Shown here piece by piece: positions 1 through 5,190 of a stretch of DNA of 7,790 nucleotides. Position 1 is the first letter of the stretch. Each line of letters starts with the position of its first letter. Under the pieces are notes generated by a model. That model saw only the letters and a program-made list of their open reading frames with translations, made no database searches and was not told the origin of the DNA. A program made the position numbers and the translations under genes. Source of the stretch: an uncultured Actinomycetes bacterium (lineage in GTDB: Bacteria; Actinomycetota; Actinomycetes; Nanopelagicales; Nanopelagicaceae); assembly GCA_903922325.1 (NCBI GenBank), contig CAIXTG010000207.1, positions 1 to 7,790 of the forward strand, given 5' to 3'.

Positions 1-12
1 GCGAGCTGACAC
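1..12 (-). CDS. nusB: NusB transcription antitermination factor, first four codons only
   Basis: Reading the minus strand past the efp stop gives TAGTG, in which the last base of the TAG stop is the first base of a GTG start. The codons that follow read Met-Ser-Ala-Arg before the window ends. NusB proteins of Actinobacteria commonly begin MSAR followed by a basic stretch, and nusB is the usual gene directly downstream of efp in this phylum. NusB binds boxA RNA with NusE (S10) in rRNA antitermination. A possible weak Shine-Dalgarno (AAGG) lies about 12 bases upstream. With only four residues the identification rests on context and start position rather than homology, so it is tentative. Confidence 0.55.
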
Positions 13-572
13 TAGTTAGCGCGACCTTGGTACGATCCGTCTCTAGTATCAACCATGATTTTTTCATCTTGTTTGATGAAAAGTGGTACCTGAATCTGGA
101 TTCCAGTTTCAACGGTGGCCGGCTTTGTGCCACCAGAAGAGCGATCTCCTTGTAGGCCAGGCTCGGTGTAAGTAACTGTTAATTCAACTGAGGCGGGCAA
201 TTCAATATAAAGCGGATTATTTTCGTGAATAGCAACAATTGCTTCGGTGTTTTCCAACATGTAGTTTGCCGCATCGCCAACTGTTGCTGCGGAAATATTC
301 ATTTGATCATAAGTTTTGTTATCCATGAAAACAAAATCTTCGCCCTCTTTATATAAGAACTGCATTTCGCGTTTTTCCAGAATAGCAATATCGATCTTAA
401 CGCCAGCGTTTAGAGTACGTTCAACGACCTTGCCAGTTAACACTTGACGCATCTTGGTACGCACGAATGCTGGGCCTTTGCCAGGCTTAACATGCTGAAA
501 TTCGATGACAGTCCAAAGTGAACCTTCAATATCAAGACACATGCCATTTTTAAGATCACTTGTGGTTGCCAC
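12..572 (-). CDS. efp: Translation elongation factor P (EF-P)
   Basis: EF-P binds between the P and E sites of the ribosome and relieves stalling at consecutive prolines. The protein has 186 residues, the normal length, in the three-domain layout: a KOW-like N domain (about 1-64) and two OB-type domains. The tip loop of domain I reads K29-P-G-K32-G-P34, so the lysine that reaches the peptidyl-tRNA is present. Pro34 makes it the PGKGP-loop subgroup typical of Actinobacteria, which is reported to work with an unmodified lysine; no modification enzyme (EpmA/EpmB, EarP, YmfI) is encoded nearby. The C-terminal family signature KPATVETG is present, followed by VPLFI. The start is GTG at 572, supported by a strong GGGGAG Shine-Dalgarno (580-585) seven bases upstream. 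The gene follows a 136-bp spacer, so it may have its own promoter, and its TAG stop overlaps the start of the probable nusB by one base. Confidence 0.98.
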   Translation of the reverse strand: MATTSDLKNGMCLDIEGSLWTVIEFQHVKPGKGPAFVRTKMRQVLTGKVVERTLNAGVKIDIAILEKREMQFLYKEGEDFVFMDNKTYDQMNISAATVGDAANYMLENTEAIVAIHENNPLYIELPASVELTVTYTEPGLQGDRSSGGTKPATVETGIQIQVPLFIKQDEKIMVDTRDGSYQGRAN

Positions 573-590
573 TTGGAAACTCCCCTATAT

Positions 591-604
591 GCGCAATAAA
601 GCGC
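591..604 (-). promoter_or_regulatory. Small hairpin next to the efp ribosome binding site
   Basis: The minus strand reads GCGC-TTTATT-GCGC, a perfect 4-bp GC stem with a 6-base loop. It ends five bases before the AGGGGAG Shine-Dalgarno of efp. It could affect access of the ribosome to the efp start or stabilise the 5' end of the message. It is short and may be fortuitous. Confidence 0.3.
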
Positions 605-612
605 AGACTTTT

Positions 613-634
613 AGCCACCGCAGTTCGGTGGGCT
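613..634 (-). promoter_or_regulatory. Hairpin in the efp leader
   Basis: An inverted repeat has arms AGCCCACCG and CGGTGGCT (minus strand) around the 5-base loop AACTG, giving eight base pairs with one bulged base. It lies between the candidate efp promoter and the efp ribosome binding site. In the direction of transcription it is followed by AAAAG rather than a T-run, so it is not a normal intrinsic terminator for the aro operon. It is better read as a structured 5' untranslated region or an mRNA-stabilising element. No known riboswitch is recognised. Confidence 0.4.
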
Positions 635-650
635 CGAATAGGTGCTTAGG

Positions 651-664
651 ATACCTAATACCTA
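651..664. repeat. Two tandem copies of a 7-bp unit
   Basis: The plus strand carries ATACCTA twice in perfect tandem (651-657 and 658-664). The first copy also forms a short inverted repeat with the TAGG just before it (TAGG-ATA-CCTA, 647-657). It lies in the aroQ-efp spacer, a little downstream of the candidate transcription start for efp. It could be a small operator-like site or simple sequence drift. Confidence 0.5.
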
Positions 665-683
665 TGCGAAACCTTAAATCCGC

Positions 684-712
684 AGCCTACGTTTACTTAG
701 TTTAAGTGTTAC
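684..712 (-). promoter_or_regulatory. Candidate promoter for efp(-nusB)
   Basis: On the minus strand a TAGGCT box (684-689) fits the actinobacterial TANNNT -10 pattern. Seventeen bases upstream lies GTAACA (707-712), matching the -35 consensus TTGACA at four of six positions. Transcription would start near 677 and give an efp leader of about 105 bases containing the two hairpins. The -35 overlaps the stop codon of aroQ. The assignment rests on motif match and spacing only; efp could also be read through from the aro genes, since no terminator is visible. Confidence 0.35.
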
Positions 713-718
713 TTAGTT
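693..718. repeat. 10-bp direct repeat at the aroQ end / efp promoter
   Basis: TTACTTAGTT occurs twice on the plus strand (693-702 and 709-718), with starts 16 bp apart. The copies include the last codons of aroQ and its TAA stop, and overlap the -35 element and spacer of the candidate efp promoter. The spacing is not exactly helical (16 versus about 10.5 or 21 bp). It may be a regulator site or a small local duplication; no regulator is recognised. Confidence 0.5.
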
Positions 719-1140
719 AGGCCTTTAAGTGCTGAAATCGCCAAAGCGTATGAATTTGGACCAAACCCGCCGATCGTTCCATTGGCTACACCAGAAATTA
801 CTGACGTGTGACGAAATTCTTCACGTGCTAACGGATTGGATAAATGAACTTCAATTAGCGGCGACTTAACAAGTTCGGCTGCATCGCGAATCGCATATGA
901 ATAATGTGTAAATGCCGCTGGGTTGATAATTACCGGTGTTGAATTATCAGCAGCTTCGTGTAACCAAGAAATTATCGTTGCTTCGTCATCACTCTGTCGA
1001 ACATCTGCGGTAAAGCCATGGCTTTTTGCGGACTCTTCGATGAAGGATTTTAGTTGCGGATAATTGAAGTCACCATAAATACTCGAATCGCGGATATCCA
1101 GTCGCGCCAAATTGGGACCATTAATCACCAAGATCTTCAT
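709..1140 (-). CDS. aroQ: 3-dehydroquinate dehydratase, type II
   Basis: This enzyme dehydrates 3-dehydroquinate to 3-dehydroshikimate, step 3 of the shikimate pathway, as a small cytosolic dodecamer-forming protein. The 143 residues match the family length (about 145). Active-site residues known from the M. tuberculosis enzyme are all visible: Asn10 in INGPNL, Arg17 and Tyr22 of the flexible lid (Tyr is the general base), Asn73 and His79 in INPAAFTH, His99 in EVHLSN, and Arg106 in AREEFR. The lid reads LDIRDSSIYG instead of the common LGxREPxxYG, so the Glu-Pro after the catalytic Arg is Asp-Ser. The ATG overlaps the aroB stop as ATGA, and a GAGAGG Shine-Dalgarno (1149-1154) lies eight bases upstream inside aroB. 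It is the last gene of the aroC-aroK-aroB-aroQ group. Confidence 0.97.
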   Translation of the reverse strand: MKILVINGPNLARLDIRDSSIYGDFNYPQLKSFIEESAKSHGFTADVRQSDDEATIISWLHEAADNSTPVIINPAAFTHYSYAIRDAAELVKSPLIEVHLSNPLAREEFRHTSVISGVANGTIGGFGPNSYALAISALKGLTK

Positions 1141-2192
1141 GAGCTAAGCCTCTCATATGCTGCGAGTAAGTCGCTTTCACTTGGCCCTTCGATTCGAAGC
1201 GTCTTACCAATTTCGCTTATTGCCACAAAGCGCAATGTGCCGGAACGAGATTTCTTGTCGATTGCCATGTTGGCGCGCAACTCTGACCAATGGCGACTTT
1301 CGTATGTAACTGGCAGCCCCAAATTTCCTAATATCTCCTGGTGCAGTGATGTAACTTCATCGGAAAGGATTCCGATTTGCTTTGCCAGGTTGGCTGCAAA
1401 AACTAAACCAATAGATACACATTCACCGTGACGCAGCGCGTATCTGCTGTGCAGCTCGATGGCATGGCCCAGGGTGTGTCCATAATTCAAAATTTCTCGA
1501 TCGAAACTTTCTTTGAAGTCGCCACTAACTACCTTCGCTTTAACGGCTACGGTCCGGGAAATCAGTTCGAGGGTAAGAGTTGCATCTGCACGTATTTCAG
1601 CCAGCTCTTTTCCTTTAAGCAACTCAACTATCTGCCCATCAACGATGAAACCACTTTTCAATACTTCCGCTAAGCCAGCCGCAAAGTCGCGATCACTCAG
1701 CGTTTCCAACCAAGAGAGGTCAACTAAAACCGAAATAGGTGAATAAAAAGAACCAATTAGATTCTTGCCGTACTCACTATTAATTCCAGTTTTGCCACCA
1801 ACTGCGGCATCAACCATCGCGGCCAGTGTTGTGGGTACCGCAACCCAGTCAATTCCGCGCAACCAAGAACTCGCTACAAAACCAGAGAGATCAGTAACGG
1901 CGCCTCCTCCTACCGCAACTATTAAGTCATTGCGCGTGAATCCCGCAGCACCTAACCAGTCGAGAACTTTTTGATAGGTTTCAAAAGATTTACCAGCTTC
2001 AGAATCTGGCACGGTGAAAATGTGAATTTGGGCTTCGGTTTCGGGTAATCCAATAATGCGATCGCGCATGGCTTCAGAGACGATAACGGCAACCTGTCCG
2101 CGGTTAACCAAATGCGGCTCAAGCGCTTTTTGCCAATCAATATCGATTACTACTTCATATTCACGATCGGCTGAAACTGATATTACGTTCAT
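1137..2192 (-). CDS. aroB: 3-dehydroquinate synthase
   Basis: AroB converts DAHP to 3-dehydroquinate, step 2 of the shikimate pathway, using NAD+ and a divalent metal. Counting from the chosen start the protein has 351 residues, normal for the family. The NAD-binding GGGAVTD motif is at 95-101. The conserved block around VPTT, VDAAVGGKTGIN and GKNLIG follows. The metal ligands are Glu176 (AGLAEVLK), His239 (NYGHTLGHAIE) and His255 (RHGECVSIG), with His243 as the second conserved His of the GHxxGH motif. The open frame extends nine codons further, to an ATG at 2219. I chose the ATG at 2192 because it shares one base with the aroK stop (TAATG), has a purine-rich GGCGGTGG just upstream, and starts at the usual family N terminus. 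The stop overlaps the aroQ start by four bases. Confidence 0.97.
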   Translation of the reverse strand: MNVISVSADREYEVVIDIDWQKALEPHLVNRGQVAVIVSEAMRDRIIGLPETEAQIHIFTVPDSEAGKSFETYQKVLDWLGAAGFTRNDLIVAVGGGAVTDLSGFVASSWLRGIDWVAVPTTLAAMVDAAVGGKTGINSEYGKNLIGSFYSPISVLVDLSWLETLSDRDFAAGLAEVLKSGFIVDGQIVELLKGKELAEIRADATLTLELISRTVAVKAKVVSGDFKESFDREILNYGHTLGHAIELHSRYALRHGECVSIGLVFAANLAKQIGILSDEVTSLHQEILGNLGLPVTYESRHWSELRANMAIDKKSRSGTLRFVAISEIGKTLRIEGPSESDLLAAYERLSS

Positions 2193-2695
2193 TACGCCAC
2201 CGCCAAAATATCTGCGCATATTTCATTTACAGTGCGATCATCGACTGGCACTACTGCCGTCGCCAGGCTCTCGTAGATGGGGCGACGCGAATTCATTAGT
2301 TCGTTCCATTGCGCACGCGGATTGCCCAGTAAAAGTGGCCGGTCGCGATTAAAACCCACACGAGCTGCAGCTTTGCCTAAGGAAATGTCTAGAAAGATCA
2401 CGGTTGCTCCACTGTCACGTAACAATTCTTGAGCTTGCGGAGAGATAGGAGCGCCTCCCCCTAGTGAGACAACACCATTATCTGATTGCAAAACTTCGGC
2501 CAATACTTTCAATTCTTCAGAGCGAAAAACTGGCTCACCTAAATCTACGAATATGTCTGAGATCTTCTTTTCCAACTTGGCTTCGATTAGCGCATCGGTG
2601 TCGGCGAACTTAACCTTCAATTTCTTAGCTAATGAATGCCCAATGGTGCTTTTTCCAGCACCGGGTGGACCGATCAGAATAATCTGGTGACTCAT
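2192..2695 (-). CDS. aroK: Shikimate kinase
   Basis: AroK phosphorylates shikimate to shikimate 3-phosphate with ATP, step 5 of the pathway. The protein has 167 residues, typical for this P-loop NMP-kinase-like family. The Walker A motif GPPGAGKST is at 9-17. The shikimate-binding Asp32 and Asp34 (DTD), Arg58 and the GGG at 79-81 are present. The lid arginine Arg117 (NRDRP) and Arg138 (SRRPIY) complete the site. These positions coincide or nearly coincide with those of the M. tuberculosis enzyme. The ATG overlaps the aroC stop as ATGA and no clear Shine-Dalgarno precedes it, so translation is probably coupled to aroC. The TAA stop shares one base with the aroB start. Confidence 0.97.
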   Translation of the reverse strand: MSHQIILIGPPGAGKSTIGHSLAKKLKVKFADTDALIEAKLEKKISDIFVDLGEPVFRSEELKVLAEVLQSDNGVVSLGGGAPISPQAQELLRDSGATVIFLDISLGKAAARVGFNRDRPLLLGNPRAQWNELMNSRRPIYESLATAVVPVDDRTVNEICADILAVA

Positions 2696-3873
2696 TTGAT
2701 CGTGAGGTGTGCGATATAGCTTTCGAAATTGCGTTTCGTCTCGCCAACGCTGTCGCCACCGAATTTTTCTAGTACTGCTTCGGCTAGAACAAGTGCAACC
2801 ATTGCTTCAGCTACGACGCCCGCAGCAGGAACAGCGCACACATCAGAACGTTGGTTAATAGCTTTGGCCGCTTCGCCAGTCTTCACATCGATGGTGTCGA
2901 GAGCTTTGGGTACTGTTGAAATAGGTTTCATAGCTGCGCGCACACGCAAAATTTCACCATTAGACATTCCGCCCTCAGTGCCACCCGCACGATCAGTACG
3001 ACGGCGAATTGCGCCGTCTGGACCACGTTCAATTTCATCGTGCGCTACCGACCCACGACGTGTAGCTGTGGTGAAACCATCGCCAACTTCTACACCTTTG
3101 ATTGCTTGGATACCCATCATTGCTGCTGCTAAACGCGCATCAAGTCGACGATCCCAATGCACATGTGAACCCAAACCTGGTGGCAAGTTATAAGCCAAAA
3201 CTTCAACTACGCCGCCTAACGTGTCACCATCTGAGTGCGCAGATTCAATCTCAGTAATCATGGCCGCGCTCGTTTTGGCATCAGCGCATCGAACTGGATC
3301 TTCATCAATTCGTTTCATATCACCTGCACTTGGTAACTCGGTATTTTCAGGAACTCGCACTGAACCAATTGATAAAACGTGACTTAAAACTGTGATGCCG
3401 CATGTTTGCTGCAAGAAAGCGCGTGCAACGGCGCCGAGAGCAACGCGTGCTGCAGTTTCGCGAGCGCTAGCCCGTTCTAAAATCGCACGAGCATCATCAA
3501 AATCATATTTTTGCATTCCGACTAGATCGGCATGTCCTGGTCGCGGACGACTTAGAGGCGCATTACGTCCTAAATTTTTAATCTCTTCTTCGGGCACTGG
3601 ATCGGCCGACATCACTTTTTCCCACTTGGGCCACTCTGAATTAGCAACTTGAATTGAAATTGGTCCGCCTTGAGTTAAACCCAAACGAATGCCGCCAAGA
3701 ATTGTGACTTTATCTGCCTCAAAATTCTGTCTAGCTCCACGACCAACTCCCAAACGGCGGCGCGCTAGGTGGTAATCAATATCGGCAGTTGTGATTTGAA
3801 CCGAAGCTGGAATTCCCTCAATGATCGCACTGAGGGCTGGACCATGAGACTCACCCGCAGTTAACCAACGCAT
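2692..3873 (-). CDS. aroC: Chorismate synthase
   Basis: AroC eliminates phosphate from EPSP to make chorismate, the last shikimate step, and needs reduced FMN. The protein has 393 residues, within the normal range. The N-terminal signature GESHGP carries His10. The Arg-rich RRRLGVGRGARQ follows at 38-49, and RPRPGHAD holds the second conserved His, His114. The ASARETAARVALGA signature is at about 135-148, and GTEGGMSNGE at about 298-307. The third signature RSDVCAVPA contains the catalytic Asp344. No flavin reductase domain is fused, so FMNH2 must be supplied by the cell. The start is ATG at 3873 with a GAGAG-type Shine-Dalgarno about nine bases upstream in the 27-bp gap after the peptidase gene. 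The last four bases overlap aroK. Confidence 0.98.
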   Translation of the reverse strand: MRWLTAGESHGPALSAIIEGIPASVQITTADIDYHLARRRLGVGRGARQNFEADKVTILGGIRLGLTQGGPISIQVANSEWPKWEKVMSADPVPEEEIKNLGRNAPLSRPRPGHADLVGMQKYDFDDARAILERASARETAARVALGAVARAFLQQTCGITVLSHVLSIGSVRVPENTELPSAGDMKRIDEDPVRCADAKTSAAMITEIESAHSDGDTLGGVVEVLAYNLPPGLGSHVHWDRRLDARLAAAMMGIQAIKGVEVGDGFTTATRRGSVAHDEIERGPDGAIRRRTDRAGGTEGGMSNGEILRVRAAMKPISTVPKALDTIDVKTGEAAKAINQRSDVCAVPAAGVVAEAMVALVLAEAVLEKFGGDSVGETKRNFESYIAHLTIK

Positions 3874-3900
3874 GGGCTAATTCTCTCAGATCTTTGCCTT

Positions 3901-4317
3901 TTATGTCGCCATATTAAGCGCTGCCGCTACCAATATAGCTGGCGCGAAGGCGATCCGTTTAGGTAAACGTCGCTGCATCAATGACATTGCGATTAGTTGC
4001 AGCCACGCGATGCCAATCAAAAGAACGATTGAGAAACCCAAATCACCTTGCCGGATCCATGGCGCCAAAATCAGTATCAATTTCACATCACCCATGCCGA
4101 TTAATGAAGTGAGTCCAAATAATAGGACTATGCAGCACATGCCAAAGAGCGCAGAATTAATCTGCATTCGTAGATTTAATAGATATAACGCCGGCCAAAG
4201 AAATATCACACCTGCGATAATTGATCGATTAGATATTCGAAAAGTTACTAGATCTCGAATCATCACAGCGGCACTCCAAGTTAAGACAACAATGAGTGAA
4301 AGGGTTTGGGCAACCAT
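3901..4317 (-). CDS. Small A24-family prepilin peptidase (TadV/CpaA type)
   Basis: This is a predicted membrane aspartyl peptidase of the type that cleaves leader peptides of type IV or Tad pilins on the cytoplasmic side. The 138 residues are almost all hydrophobic, with about six predicted membrane segments. The two catalytic aspartates are present: Asp22 in the RDLVTFRISN block (like DxxxxxIPN) and Asp77 in GMGD, the GxGD signature, followed by VKL. The N-terminal methyltransferase domain and Cys motifs of full PilD are absent, as in other short TadV-like members. An A24 peptidase in this position, between aroE and the aroC cluster, also occurs in mycobacteria. No pilin or pilus-assembly gene lies in the window, so its substrate is unknown. 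GTG at 4323 and TTG at 4320 are in-frame alternative starts. I chose the ATG at 4317 because a TANNNT box lies exactly 7-12 bases upstream and no Shine-Dalgarno is visible. Confidence 0.88.
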   Translation of the reverse strand: MVAQTLSLIVVLTWSAAVMIRDLVTFRISNRSIIAGVIFLWPALYLLNLRMQINSALFGMCCIVLLFGLTSLIGMGDVKLILILAPWIRQGDLGFSIVLLIGIAWLQLIAMSLMQRRLPKRIAFAPAILVAAALNMAT

Positions 4318-4323
4318 CAACAC

Positions 4324-4329
4324 AAACTA
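4324..4329 (-). promoter_or_regulatory. Candidate leaderless -10 box for the prepilin peptidase gene
   Basis: On the minus strand TAGTTT (TANNNT) occupies positions -12 to -7 relative to the ATG at 4317. That spacing would place the transcription start at or next to the A of the ATG, which is the arrangement seen at leaderless actinobacterial genes. It fits the lack of a Shine-Dalgarno and the unusual 63-bp gap after aroE. No convincing -35 is seen. This is motif evidence only. Confidence 0.35.
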
Positions 4330-4380
4330 GCGAACTTCGTTGCAAGCTCGGATTCGCTGATGTCGAACTGTGTAAAACGC

Positions 4381-5190
4381 TTACAGTCGCTTTAATGCGG
4401 CTTCACGCATAAGCGGTGCTAGTTGTGACCGCTTTACTGAAGTACCAGCAAAAATTGCGACCTGTGAAATTGCCTGATGGACCAACAGATCTAAACCATC
4501 AATAGTCTCAAGCCCCACGTTTCGCCAGAAACCCATTAACGCAGTTGGCCAAGGGTTGTAAAGTGATTCGAAGAGCAGTGCGCTGGCTCCGGCAATTTTT
4601 CCAACTAGTTCATCAGCAGCACCCGCTGGTGAAGTATTTATGATCAAATCATATTTAGACCAGATTATTTGATCATCAAAGCCAATTACTGAAACTGATG
4701 CAAAGAGGGCTGACTTAATTAAACTAGCACTGCGATGCTCGCTTCGACTTGCAACATCTATTAAAACTCCCACGCTATCAAACGCCGCAATCGCTGCTCG
4801 AGCTGTAGCTCCCCCGCCCAAGATCAAAACATTTTGAAAAGTAGAGTTCGTTTTCGCTGCCACACTTTGTTGGAAGCCGACCACATCAGTGCTTTCCACT
4901 TTCCAGGAGTCGCCAATTTTGATCAAAGTATTGGCACTTCTAATACGTTTTGCCAACTCAGAAGTTGGGAAATTCAAATCAACAAGCTCTTCTTTGAGTG
5001 GCATTGTGAGCGAAAAACTATTTAGTTCTGGTGGCGTGGATTCCAAATATTTAGCTAGATTGCCGCTCTTAACTTCAACTGCGGTGTATTTTGCCGAGAT
5101 CTCTAAACATTCATAAGCCACCTGATGGATAACTGGTGAAAGTGAATGCGAAATCGGTGAGCCGAGAACCGCGCCATTAAAGGTTCTCAT
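4381..5190 (-). CDS. aroE: Shikimate dehydrogenase (NADP+)
   Basis: AroE reduces 3-dehydroshikimate to shikimate with NADPH, step 4 of the pathway. The 269 residues match the family. Shikimate-binding Ser14 and Ser16 lie in GSPISHSLSP. The catalytic pair is Lys66 (LTMPLK) and Asp102 (STD), with Asn87 in SANTL. The nucleotide loop is LGGGATARA (124-132) and Arg149 in ASRS is placed for the NADP 2'-phosphate. Tyr211 lies in LYNPWPT and Gln239 in LLVHQAISQ. LTMPxK and YxPWPT are the actinobacterial versions of these motifs. The usual NTD around the catalytic Asp reads Ser-Thr-Asp (Ser100), a change at a strongly conserved position. The ATG overlaps the mltG stop as ATGA, with GGCGGG (5200-5205) about nine bases upstream as the likely Shine-Dalgarno. 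Confidence 0.95.
   Translation of the reverse strand: MRTFNGAVLGSPISHSLSPVIHQVAYECLEISAKYTAVEVKSGNLAKYLESTPPELNSFSLTMPLKEELVDLNFPTSELAKRIRSANTLIKIGDSWKVESTDVVGFQQSVAAKTNSTFQNVLILGGGATARAAIAAFDSVGVLIDVASRSEHRSASLIKSALFASVSVIGFDDQIIWSKYDLIINTSPAGAADELVGKIAGASALLFESLYNPWPTALMGFWRNVGLETIDGLDLLVHQAISQVAIFAGTSVKRSQLAPLMREAALKRL

Noticed and set aside
613..634. Intrinsic terminator after aroQ
   Set aside because: The stem is reasonable but is followed by AAAAG in the direction of transcription, with no T-run; the four Ts lie on the wrong side and strand.
505..705. Plus-strand 66-codon open frame crossing the efp start and the aroQ-efp spacer
   Set aside because: It overlaps the 5' end of efp antisense, its product resembles no family I know, and its bases are better explained by the efp coding sequence and leader.
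1054..1431. Plus-strand 125-codon open frame opposite the ends of aroQ and aroB
   Set aside because: It is antisense to two well-supported genes and shows no recognisable motif or ribosome binding site.
2193..2219. Upstream ATG extending AroB by nine residues
   Set aside because: It would overlap aroK by 28 bases and add an MRRYFGGGV tail unlike AroB N termini; the TAATG start at 2192 fits the family length and the gene spacing better.
2729..3193. Plus-strand 154-codon open frame opposite aroC
   Set aside because: Its composition (Ser, Ala, Pro, Arg rich, low complexity) is typical of an antisense shadow, and aroC on the other strand carries all its family motifs.
4329..4358. Inverted repeat AGCGAA...TTCGCT before the prepilin peptidase as a terminator or attenuator
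   Set aside because: The arms are only 6 bp with an 18-base loop and no T-run follows, so it is too weak to call.
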